Shown here: piece after piece, positions 19,641-27,091 of the stretch
Numbering within the stretch: the stretch's first letter is position 1
How the letters are laid out: each line of letters begins with the position of its first letter
DNA from: Candidatus Kapaibacterium sp.
GTDB taxonomy: Bacteria; Bacteroidota; Ignavibacteria; Kapaibacteriales; JAEUSM01
Assembly: GCA_016788785.1 (NCBI GenBank)
Contig: JAEUSM010000006.1
Span: 124,001-188,000, forward strand
DNA length: 64,000 nt
Direction of reading: 5' to 3'
The notes under the pieces: model-generated
Told to the model about the DNA's origin: nothing
Database searches by the model: none
Seen by the model: only the letters and a program-made list of their open reading frames with translations
Translations under genes and position numbers: made by a program

Positions 19641-20954
19641 TTACTTAGATTCTTGAGAACCACGGAGTCCTTGGAAAATTTTCGTTGCAATTTCTTCACC
19701 AACACGTTTTTCTAATGCAGGGTTAGATGAGAAGTATTCTTTGATAGCACGAGATACACGATCTTCAACTAACTGAACAGTTCCTTCAACAAGTACACCA
19801 GCCATTTTGTGCATATCTTTTTGTTGTTCTTTCAATGTTTCTAATTGACCACGAGAAGCATCTTCAACTTTCTTCATGATGTTATCCATTGGTTCTTCCT
19901 CAGCAGTATAGAGTAAGGCAAAACCTAATAGTGCAAGAAGGAAACCTTCTAATGAAATTGCTGCAAGAATCAATGATGGTTTTGTAGCCGGAATAAACTT
20001 AAGACCACGTACACCAATGATAACGATAAGAATCGCCGCACCTAAATACGCTGCACCAGTTACGTTATTTGAGTATTGGTGTGTAAAGTGGTGAGTCATA
20101 TACAAACGAAGACCGTCTAATAAACGCAATTTGTTTTTAGAGTATAATCTAGCAGATTTTGTATCAACAATTTCACCTTTTACAGATTTAGAGAATGTTT
20201 CGTGGATTCTATCATACAAGACTAAATCACGGAATTCTGACATATCAGTTTCTTCAGAAAATAAATCATGAAGACTAACTCTTTTGCGTGAATCCATTTC
20301 TTCCATCGGAGGTTGAGTTCGATCCCAAACTCTTTGAAAATGAGATTCGATATAATCTCTATCTTGAGCATTTAATTCATTTGTCGGTAATGTTAATACG
20401 TTGACAGTTTCATCAGAAAACCCTGTTTGAAGCCTAATTTTGGTAGCAGTATGATGAATTTCACGTTCAATTTTATTAGAAAACAAACCAATTGATGATG
20501 GGAGTAAAATAGTAATTAAAATAGAAATTACACCAGCAATAAGAATCGCCAAAACAGTAAAGGCTAAAGGAGCTTCAATAATTATGGCTGCCTCACCCAA
20601 ACCAGGAGCTTTTAATATAAATTCATTTGAAATTTTACTGTAGCCATCTTTATCATTGGTACGAACTTTATTCGTAAAATCAAAAATGTATTCTGTTTTG
20701 ATAGCATTTTTTAACGTCTCACCTGGTGCTAATGCAATATTGTGACCAGAGCCTTTTGCTGGTTCTTTTGAAGGTTCTGCAAGAACACCATCAATAACAT
20801 GAAGGGGTTCACCGGCTGGTCCGAACAAGGAAACAACTGCACCTTTTACAGCACTTGGAATAATGAAATCATAAAATACGTAGGATAAACTTCCTACAAG
20901 AAGTATAAACAGTAAATAATGTTGCAAACCAGTATTGTACTTTTTCTTTGCCAT
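19641..20954 (-). CDS. GldL-like motor subunit with extra N-terminal membrane hairpin
   Basis: The 437-residue inner-membrane protein has four predicted membrane segments: residues about 11-30, 126-150, 300-318 and 328-350. A 95-residue periplasmic loop lies between the first two, a cytoplasmic domain between 151 and 298, and a charged helical tail follows. The last two helices, 'AYLGAAILIVIIGVRGLKF' and 'LAAISLEGFLLALLGF', resemble GldL of the T9SS motor: a tyrosine before a Gly-Ala-Ala helix, a basic residue at its end (Arg-316) and a glutamate inside the second helix (Glu-336; GldL uses Glu-49 there). It is paralogous over this region to the gene two upstream. It starts 118 bases after the GldM-like gene and has a GGAG ribosome-binding site at 20965-20968. 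Alternatives are other two-helix proton-driven stators, but the motif order fits GldL best. Confidence 0.5.
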   Translation of the reverse strand: MAKKKYNTGLQHYLLFILLVGSLSYVFYDFIIPSAVKGAVVSLFGPAGEPLHVIDGVLAEPSKEPAKGSGHNIALAPGETLKNAIKTEYIFDFTNKVRTNDKDGYSKISNEFILKAPGLGEAAIIIEAPLAFTVLAILIAGVISILITILLPSSIGLFSNKIEREIHHTATKIRLQTGFSDETVNVLTLPTNELNAQDRDYIESHFQRVWDRTQPPMEEMDSRKRVSLHDLFSEETDMSEFRDLVLYDRIHETFSKSVKGEIVDTKSARLYSKNKLRLLDGLRLYMTHHFTHQYSNNVTGAAYLGAAILIVIIGVRGLKFIPATKPSLILAAISLEGFLLALLGFALLYTAEEEPMDNIMKKVEDASRGQLETLKEQQKDMHKMAGVLVEGTVQLVEDRVSRAIKEYFSSNPALEKRVGEEIATKIFQGLRGSQESK

Positions 20955-20964
20955 TCTAAAAAAA

Positions 20965-20968
20965 CTCC
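20965..20968 (-). promoter_or_regulatory. Ribosome-binding site of the GldL-like gene and its leader gap
   Basis: GGAG (within CTGGAGT on the minus strand) lies 10 bases ahead of the ATG, a normal Shine-Dalgarno placement. The 118-bp gap to the GldM-like gene is the only sizeable non-coding stretch in this cluster and may contain an internal promoter. I see A/T tracts there but no clear -35/-10 pair and no hairpin. Confidence 0.5.
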
Positions 20969-21072
20969 AGATATGTAATCAATGTTATTTTTAATTGTTC
21001 AGTGTAAAATTACGAAAATAATTTGGATACTATGCACGAAAATTCATTTTTTTTTCAATATTAAGGAAAAAC

Positions 21073-22509
21073 TTATGGAAAGAGTCGGTTTTCGGACATA
21101 TTTCCACGAGAATCCACTACTTTAAATGATTGTAAATTTATGGTATTTCTTGAAATTGGGATTTCAAGTATCTGTCGAATCTTTTCATTCTCTTTGATTC
21201 TATTTCCGTATTTTTCTTCAAAGTTAATCATTTCTCCCGAAGAAGTAAGAATTTTTTCAATTTTATTTTCTTTTCCGTTTATTTTTCCATAGGCTTCTAC
21301 TGTTATTACAAATGAACCATTTTGTTTGCGTACATCCTCAATTTGTGGATTTCGAAAAGGCATTATCTTAATAAAATAATTTGGCTCAATTCGCTGATTG
21401 TTCACATAGCGTTCTATGGTAATAGTTTTACCTATCATTTCTTTTGGCACAGAATAATATAAATTTCCTATCTTTTTTTCTTCTATAACCTTTCCATCTA
21501 TTTTCAACTGCATACTTGTTTCAATGCCTTCTGTCGAAGGAAAATTCGGTTGAATAACATATTTTTGTTCTGCATAGATGTTTTCTTGATATTCTGGTTG
21601 TTTCAAATATAAAGATCGAACTTTAAAACTCGCTAAAAGACTATCCTTGGTTTGCTTATGAACTAATACAATAGAAACTGTTGACTCAGAATGTGTTGGT
21701 ATTAATCCTTGAACTTCGAGATTTGCTGAATCTATGGAAACTATTTTTACTTGTGAACCATCAGAATTTCTAGTTTTTATAGAATAAGAAAAAAGTGAAA
21801 TCGCTCCAAAAGCAGACACTTTGTTTTTCCAAACTCCTCCTGCTGAACCTGAAATTATTTGTTCCATTGGGATAATAATCCCGGAATTTCCATTAGAAGA
21901 AATCAAAGGAGTATTTGAAGTTTGCTGACTAAAAATAGAAGTAGAACTAAATGGAAGTAATTGATTCAGTGAATCATTCCCAGCGAATTGAACTCCATTT
22001 TCTGATTCATTTACTATATTTATTGAAAATTGTGATTCTATAACTTCACTTGGATTTATTGCCTTCTTGTCATTTACTTGCAATTTTACAGTCAATACGC
22101 GTGAACGGATATTTTTCTCAATGACAGGTCTCCAATGAAATACAACAGTGTTTTCATTAGGATTTTTTTTGACCGTAAATACTGATGAATACTTGTTAGA
22201 TGCTGTGGTGAAAAGTATTTTTTCACTGGTATAAGCATCTTCAATAATGAATTGAACATCTTTATTCTCAATTCCAGACGGAATATAAATAGTGTTCAAA
22301 GAATCAAAGGAACGTATAATCATCCTCTCATTTTCAATTTCAAATCGAAATGTGAGAGTGTTTTTTTCAAGGAGAATGGAGTTGTTTTGCGATTGTGAAT
22401 GTATATCAAAACCATTGGAAGTTTTCTTGTCAGGCAACAAAAGAACTAATGCTATTAAATACAAAATGAAGTAAATTTCAACATTTTTGCGAATTTTTAC
22501 ATTCTTCAT
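21073..22509 (-). CDS. gldM: GldM-like periplasmic motor-shaft protein
   Basis: The 478-residue product has a short basic N-terminus, one membrane helix at about residues 11-27 ('EIYFILYLIALVLLLPD') and a long periplasmic region made of beta-rich domains, with no catalytic motif. Size, single N-terminal anchor and string of beta domains match GldM/PorM, which forms the shaft that GldL turns to power type IX secretion and gliding. Sequence identity to known GldM is not obvious by eye, so the call rests on topology and on position: it follows a GldL-like gene after only 2 bases and precedes a second one. In Bacteroidota the order gldL-gldM is nearly invariant. No gldK or gldN is seen here. An unrelated bitopic envelope protein cannot be excluded. 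Confidence 0.5.
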   Translation of the reverse strand: MKNVKIRKNVEIYFILYLIALVLLLPDKKTSNGFDIHSQSQNNSILLEKNTLTFRFEIENERMIIRSFDSLNTIYIPSGIENKDVQFIIEDAYTSEKILFTTASNKYSSVFTVKKNPNENTVVFHWRPVIEKNIRSRVLTVKLQVNDKKAINPSEVIESQFSINIVNESENGVQFAGNDSLNQLLPFSSTSIFSQQTSNTPLISSNGNSGIIIPMEQIISGSAGGVWKNKVSAFGAISLFSYSIKTRNSDGSQVKIVSIDSANLEVQGLIPTHSESTVSIVLVHKQTKDSLLASFKVRSLYLKQPEYQENIYAEQKYVIQPNFPSTEGIETSMQLKIDGKVIEEKKIGNLYYSVPKEMIGKTITIERYVNNQRIEPNYFIKIMPFRNPQIEDVRKQNGSFVITVEAYGKINGKENKIEKILTSSGEMINFEEKYGNRIKENEKIRQILEIPISRNTINLQSFKVVDSRGNMSENRLFP

Positions 22510-22511
22510 TG

Positions 22512-23291
22512 TTATTTACTCAATTGAGAAGTGAGATATTTTTCTAATTCTTGACGAACATTGATTGCAACTTCTTCTTGCTTTAGTTTTCTTAATGACT
22601 CAATAAAATCGGCAATATTCACCGATAATTCCATTGTAACCTTGTTATTTTCACGAAGGGTTCCAAGAAGATCAGTGTTAGGTGCAACAGCTAATTGATT
22701 TGTTTCAACAAGACGTTGAATTTTATTGGAAAGAATCTCATTTGTAATCACTAATGATGAAAGTTCTGATGATATTCTGTCTAATTTTCCGGTAGCATTT
22801 GCAAAATCCGTTGCAATTTCTCCGATATCTGCCAAAAGCTCTTTTGTTTCATCTTCAGACAAATCACCCTCTGAGCCATCTTCAGTCGGTGCAAAAAGCA
22901 TCAATAAAAATACTATCACTAACAAAAAAGATTCTAGAACAATACCGGCTATCACAAATGAATCACTAATTGAATCCGAAATCCGGCGAAAACCAATAAG
23001 AACTAACAGTAATGCTGCCCCAAGATATACAAAGGAAGAAAACGTAGAATGATAATATCGAGAAATGACTTCTTGTAACCATAACGTCGTTCCAGACCAA
23101 AATCCTAAAGGATGGACTATCGTCCCAAACTTTTTTGAAAATTTGCTTATATCACGTTCTTGTGTACATATTCTCCATAAAATGGCAATTGTCGAAAGTG
23201 AAGAAAGTTGTTTTTCAAACCGAAGTTCAATAAACAATTGCTTTAAGGATGATCTTCCTTCTAATGATGACAAATTTTCTATTGTTTTCAT
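22512..23291 (-). CDS. gldL: GldL-like T9SS motor stator subunit
   Basis: The 259-residue protein has about 85 cytoplasmic residues, two adjacent membrane helices (about 86-103 and 111-133) and a cytoplasmic helical tail likely to form a coiled coil. Helix one reads 'FVYLGAALLLVLIGFRR' and helix two 'FVIAGIVLESFLLVIVFLL'. They match the GldL pattern Tyr...Gly-Ala-Ala...basic...Glu, here Tyr-89, Arg-102 and Glu-120, in which the membrane glutamate is the proton-carrying residue. GldL normally starts with the first helix, so the N-terminal domain is an addition. I chose the ATG at 23291, four bases after the LptF/G stop; a longer reading frame overlapping that gene by 119 bases is unlikely. The GldM-like gene follows after 2 bases. 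Confidence 0.55.
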   Translation of the reverse strand: MKTIENLSSLEGRSSLKQLFIELRFEKQLSSLSTIAILWRICTQERDISKFSKKFGTIVHPLGFWSGTTLWLQEVISRYYHSTFSSFVYLGAALLLVLIGFRRISDSISDSFVIAGIVLESFLLVIVFLLMLFAPTEDGSEGDLSEDETKELLADIGEIATDFANATGKLDRISSELSSLVITNEILSNKIQRLVETNQLAVAPNTDLLGTLRENNKVTMELSVNIADFIESLRKLKQEEVAINVRQELEKYLTSQLSK

Positions 23292-23295
23292 AGTA

Positions 23296-24375
23296 TTATT
23301 TGATTCGTTGAATGTTGAAGATACCTGCGACAAAAAACAAGCCATTTGCAAACCAAGCAACAAGAATATGCGGTAATTGCATAGAAGCTCCAATGGATTG
23401 ACTAATTTTTGCAAAAGCCATATACAAAAAACATGTTACCATTGCGGTTGCAATTTCGACGGCAATTCCACCTTTTTTACGAACGGAAGCAAATGGAACT
23501 GCAAAAATAACAACAATTACGTTTGCAAAAGGAAATGCATGTTGGCCATAATAATCAATCCACAATGCATCGACTTTTTTTCCACCTAATTCTGTCAATT
23601 CAATATATTCTTCTAATTCTTTGAATGTCAGTTCTGGCAATGTTAATTGCAAAGATACTAATTTATCGTTGGAAATATTTGACTTCAAGACCATTGGTGA
23701 ATGAATTGTAGTTTTTACCGTCGAATCAAAATCTCTTTGAATCACTTTCCCAGATAATTTCCAAGAATTATTTACACTATCCCATTGTACAATTTCAGCA
23801 TCATACCGTGTTTTAATACGGACATTAGGTGGAAGTGTAAAATATTCGATGGAAAAATTTGACCCAGATTTTGCTTCCGAATCGTAATATTGAAAGAGAA
23901 TATTTGTACTGGCATTTTCTCGAAATCCAAGATGATAAAATTGTTTTGAAACAGTATTCTTTTTAAGATAGGTTCTTTCAATGTACATTTTCTTTTTAGT
24001 CGAGTTGGGAATAAACTCTGTACTTAAATATAATTGAAGAAAGGAAATGAAACAACCCCACAAAAGAAAGGGAAACAGCAATGAAAGAGTGGACATGCCA
24101 CCTGTTCTCATCGCAATTATTTCATTTTGATTTGATAGCTTTCCAACGCTGAACAAACAAGCTAAGAGCATCGCGATAGGTGTAAGAAGTTTTAATATTT
24201 CGGGAAATTGTGAAGAATAATAAATGACAATTGTTCGTAAGGGAACTTTTTGATCTAAAAGTGCATCTAAATTTTCAAGTAAGTTAACCACCAAAAATAT
24301 GACACATAGTGCTAACAATGCAAAAAAGAATGTTTGCAATAACTGTATCAATAAATATTTGTAAACCTTTTTCAT
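23296..24375 (-). CDS. LptF/LptG-family lipopolysaccharide export permease
   Basis: LptF and LptG are the inner-membrane permeases of the ABC machine that extracts lipopolysaccharide and passes it to the Lpt bridge. The 359-residue product has the family's six-helix layout: N-terminal 'KYLLIQLLQTFFFALLALC', 'TPIAMLLACLFSVGKLSNQNE' with the cytoplasmic coupling segment 'NEIIAMRTGGMS', a large periplasmic beta-jellyroll in the middle (about residues 125-255), and C-terminal helices near 'FPFANVIVVIFAVPFASVRK'. Whether it is F or G cannot be told by eye. The gene overlaps the flippase by ATGA and runs into the GldL-like gene after a 4-base gap, so it is part of a long envelope operon. Confidence 0.85.
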   Translation of the reverse strand: MKKVYKYLLIQLLQTFFFALLALCVIFLVVNLLENLDALLDQKVPLRTIVIYYSSQFPEILKLLTPIAMLLACLFSVGKLSNQNEIIAMRTGGMSTLSLLFPFLLWGCFISFLQLYLSTEFIPNSTKKKMYIERTYLKKNTVSKQFYHLGFRENASTNILFQYYDSEAKSGSNFSIEYFTLPPNVRIKTRYDAEIVQWDSVNNSWKLSGKVIQRDFDSTVKTTIHSPMVLKSNISNDKLVSLQLTLPELTFKELEEYIELTELGGKKVDALWIDYYGQHAFPFANVIVVIFAVPFASVRKKGGIAVEIATAMVTCFLYMAFAKISQSIGASMQLPHILVAWFANGLFFVAGIFNIQRIK

Positions 24376-25688
24376 TTTGAAGTACGTACAAATAGTTTCG
24401 TTAGCACACGATTCGCCAAATCTGGAATTTCTTTGATAATTTCAGTTATTGTTAGATGGAATTTCTTTCTAAAATACCAATAGGAGAAAACACCGAATAT
24501 CAAGAAATAAAAAATGGTTCCTAAAGGGATTAACTCAGGCAAACGAAGTTTTCCAACTAACACCAAGGTAGCTGTTGAAAGTAGGGTTGATACGATTATA
24601 GCAGTCAATTGAGTTTTAATATCTCGTAAAGCTACAATCACAACAGAAAAGAACGCCATCGGCATAGCAACAACTGCTAATGAAAGTATATTGAAATATG
24701 GAATTGCTTGAACATATTCTTCCCCTTTGAACAAGTAACGAATTACTATATCAAAAAATCCAGTCGAAACTGCAATGACAACCAATGCAATTGGAAAGAA
24801 TGATAAAGCAATTGCTTTTGTGAAGAGGATTTTCAAATCTGTTAATCGCTCTTCTGCAATGAGTCGAACTGAAGAAGGATACAAAAGAATCAACGCTGCA
24901 TCATATCCGGTCTCATAGGTTCTATAAAGTGTTTTAGCAGCATTGTATATACCAACAATGACCGAAGAAAAATAGAATTGAACTATGAATACATCTAATT
25001 GTCTAATGACATTACCCAATCCAGATGCAAGTGCTTGTGATAGCGAAAAACGAATAATCGTTTTGCTTGAAATTGAACCATTCCATGAAAAATTCAATTG
25101 CTTCCAACTTATCAGAATTGCAATAAGTGAACTCATAGCAGCACCGCTGTAATTAATGATAACCATATCGTTTAGGGTATGCAACATATCATTCATTAAG
25201 AGATAAACTGTTACTATTGTCATTGAGCCTAACCATGCAAAATCGACCCAAAAGACACCTTTCATATTCATATCTCTTACTAAAACTCTGTAACAATAAG
25301 TCCTGGGAATAAATAGAATAGTGAATGGTATAAGTAACGTAGCAACTTGCTCAATTCCAGGCTCTTTGAAAACTGACACCAACATGCCTTTCATCAAAAA
25401 AAACACAGTTGGTATTCCTAAAGATATAGCAATATGCAATAAAAGAACGATGAGATTTACTTTCGGTCTATTTTTTTCTTCAGAACCAAATTGAATGATA
25501 GAAAGTAAGGCAGAGGAGTCAGATATAATGAAAACCCACGTTTGGATAGAAATCAATAAGGAATAAAGACCATATTCATAGACAGGAAGAGAACGGATTT
25601 GAAGTATTTGTATAAATCCATACAATACTATCAACACCTTTGACCCTGCAGTCCATGATATTTTGGCAATATGTTCTTGAATTTTCAT
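24372..25688 (-). CDS. Polysaccharide/lipid-linked oligosaccharide flippase (MOP superfamily)
   Basis: The 438-residue integral membrane protein has about 12 hydrophobic helices with the family's N-terminal pattern 'KISWTAGSKVLIVLYGFIQI' and a central 'GLGNVIRQLDVFIVQFYFSS', typical of Wzx/RfbX-type flippases that move lipid-linked sugars across the inner membrane. Substrate cannot be predicted. It lies three bases after xseB and overlaps the LptF/G gene, which fits a role in envelope polysaccharide export. Glycosyltransferases are not adjacent here, although some occur at the right end of the window. Confidence 0.75.
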   Translation of the reverse strand: MKIQEHIAKISWTAGSKVLIVLYGFIQILQIRSLPVYEYGLYSLLISIQTWVFIISDSSALLSIIQFGSEEKNRPKVNLIVLLLHIAISLGIPTVFFLMKGMLVSVFKEPGIEQVATLLIPFTILFIPRTYCYRVLVRDMNMKGVFWVDFAWLGSMTIVTVYLLMNDMLHTLNDMVIINYSGAAMSSLIAILISWKQLNFSWNGSISSKTIIRFSLSQALASGLGNVIRQLDVFIVQFYFSSVIVGIYNAAKTLYRTYETGYDAALILLYPSSVRLIAEERLTDLKILFTKAIALSFFPIALVVIAVSTGFFDIVIRYLFKGEEYVQAIPYFNILSLAVVAMPMAFFSVVIVALRDIKTQLTAIIVSTLLSTATLVLVGKLRLPELIPLGTIFYFLIFGVFSYWYFRKKFHLTITEIIKEIPDLANRVLTKLFVRTSK

Positions 25689-25691
25689 TAA

Positions 25692-25898
25692 TTATTTGTC
25701 TTTTTTCAGCATATCTGAGATTGTTTCAATTTGTAAATTTGCCTTTGAAACAATTTCTCTACATTCGACAATAAGTTCCGATGCTTCTTTAAATAAATCA
25801 ATTGAATCTTGTAAAGAAGTTTCTTTTGATTCAAGTTTTTGAACTATTTCTTCCAAATGAAGCAATCGTTTTTCGATTGTATTATTTGTTTTTTTCAT
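25692..25898 (-). CDS. xseB: Exodeoxyribonuclease VII small subunit
   Basis: The 68-residue product matches XseB in size and pattern: 'KRLLHLEEIVQKLESKETS', then 'LQDSIDLFKEASELIVECRE', a helical hairpin that binds the C-terminal tail of XseA to assemble the nuclease that degrades single-stranded DNA. It overlaps the end of xseA by 17 bases, the usual arrangement, which suggests coupled synthesis. Confidence 0.93.
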   Translation of the reverse strand: MKKTNNTIEKRLLHLEEIVQKLESKETSLQDSIDLFKEASELIVECREIVSKANLQIETISDMLKKDK

Positions 25899-27090
25899 TC
25901 TGAGTTGTTTTTGTTATAACAGCAGTTTCTGTAAAGTGTAAGCGTTCTATCGCAATTGTTTCACCTTCCCGTAATTGCATATCTTTTTCAATTATTCCAA
26001 TGGTTGATTTTATAATTGCAAAACCTCTATGAAATGGCATTGTTGGGTCAGATGCTTTGAGTGTTGATTCTATATTCACTAATCTATTTTCTCTTTCAAC
26101 AACTTTCTTTTGTAAGGAATTTCGAAGTTGTTGTTCTTTTGATTGTAAGGTTAATTCTACTGTTGCACAATTGGATTTGAGTAAGGAAAGTAAGGAAGAA
26201 CTGATAGAATTTTCTAAAATTTTCGAAATGGTAACTACTTTTTCATCAATCTTTTCTCGTATTCGTTCCTCATAAAAGTACAACATATCACTAATGGATG
26301 TTACTGTATTTGGCGTTGCCAATTCAGCCGCTGCAGTCGGGGTATTAGCACGTTTATCTGCCACCAAATCCGCAATTGTGGTGTCAGTTTCGTGGCCTAT
26401 TGCAGAGATTATTGGTATAGGACAATTGAACATAGCAGTTGCAACTGATTCGGAATTAAAACACCACAAATCTTCTATAGAACCTCCACCTCGAGCTATG
26501 ATAAGTACATCTGGTTTTGTTTCAATTTTTTGAAAATCATTAATTGCTTGAACAATATCTTTTTCCGCAGCAGAACCTTGAACTATGGTTGGTCGAACAA
26601 GTAATGTTACCAAAGGATATCTACGTTTAACTGTAACGATAATATCTTGTAAAACCGCACCAGTTTCTGAGGTTACCACTCCTATAACTGTCGGATATTC
26701 TGGTAGGGGTTGTTTTCTACTGTCGTCAAAATACCCCTTTTCCAAAAGTGCTTGTTTCGTTTTGAGAAACTCCTTATAGAAATCACCAATCCCATACTTT
26801 TCAATTTGGGAAATAATCAATTGATAACTTCCGCTTGAAGCGTATAAGGTTAACCGACCTTGCACTGAAACGACATCTCCATTTGATATTGGAGGTAATT
26901 TTAGTGTATTTTTCCAAACAATGCAGTTAATTGAAGCATTGGCATCCTTTAATGTAAGATATATATGCCCAGAGGAATGTTGTTTGAAATTTGACACTTC
27001 TCCCTTAACAAAAACAAAGAGAAACTGGTTTTCCAGAATCTCTTTGATTTCTTTTGTTAATGTGGAAACACTTTGTGGTTCTAACTTCAT
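25882..27090 (-). CDS. xseA: Exodeoxyribonuclease VII large subunit
   Basis: XseA is the catalytic subunit of the cytoplasmic single-strand exonuclease. The 402-residue protein shows the N-terminal OB-fold domain ('FVKGEVSNFKQHSSGHIYLT') that binds DNA and the catalytic core with 'IGVVTSETGAVLQDIIVT', 'LIIARGGGSIEDLWCFNSE' and 'PIISAIGHETDTTIADLVAD', all diagnostic. A coiled-coil region (about 265-340) and a C-terminal 'FHRGFAII' segment complete the family layout. The partner xseB overlaps its end. It begins one base before the secreted Omp28-like gene ends, so it is within the queE-led operon. Confidence 0.96.
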   Translation of the reverse strand: MKLEPQSVSTLTKEIKEILENQFLFVFVKGEVSNFKQHSSGHIYLTLKDANASINCIVWKNTLKLPPISNGDVVSVQGRLTLYASSGSYQLIISQIEKYGIGDFYKEFLKTKQALLEKGYFDDSRKQPLPEYPTVIGVVTSETGAVLQDIIVTVKRRYPLVTLLVRPTIVQGSAAEKDIVQAINDFQKIETKPDVLIIARGGGSIEDLWCFNSESVATAMFNCPIPIISAIGHETDTTIADLVADKRANTPTAAAELATPNTVTSISDMLYFYEERIREKIDEKVVTISKILENSISSSLLSLLKSNCATVELTLQSKEQQLRNSLQKKVVERENRLVNIESTLKASDPTMPFHRGFAIIKSTIGIIEKDMQLREGETIAIERLHFTETAVITKTTQNEKNK

Positions 27091-27091
27091 C

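Noticed and set aside
19641-20954. ZorA/MotA/ExbB-type stator, possibly of an anti-phage Zorya-like system
   Set aside because: The helix pair with Gly-Ala-Ala, a basic residue and an internal glutamate resembles GldL more closely, the next gene is GldM-like rather than ZorB/MotB-like (no OmpA-type peptidoglycan-binding end), and no nuclease or helicase partner is nearby.
22512-23414. Longer start for the first GldL-like protein (23414)
   Set aside because: It would overlap the LptF/G coding region by 119 bases; the ATG at 23291 sits 4 bases after that stop and gives a normal layout.
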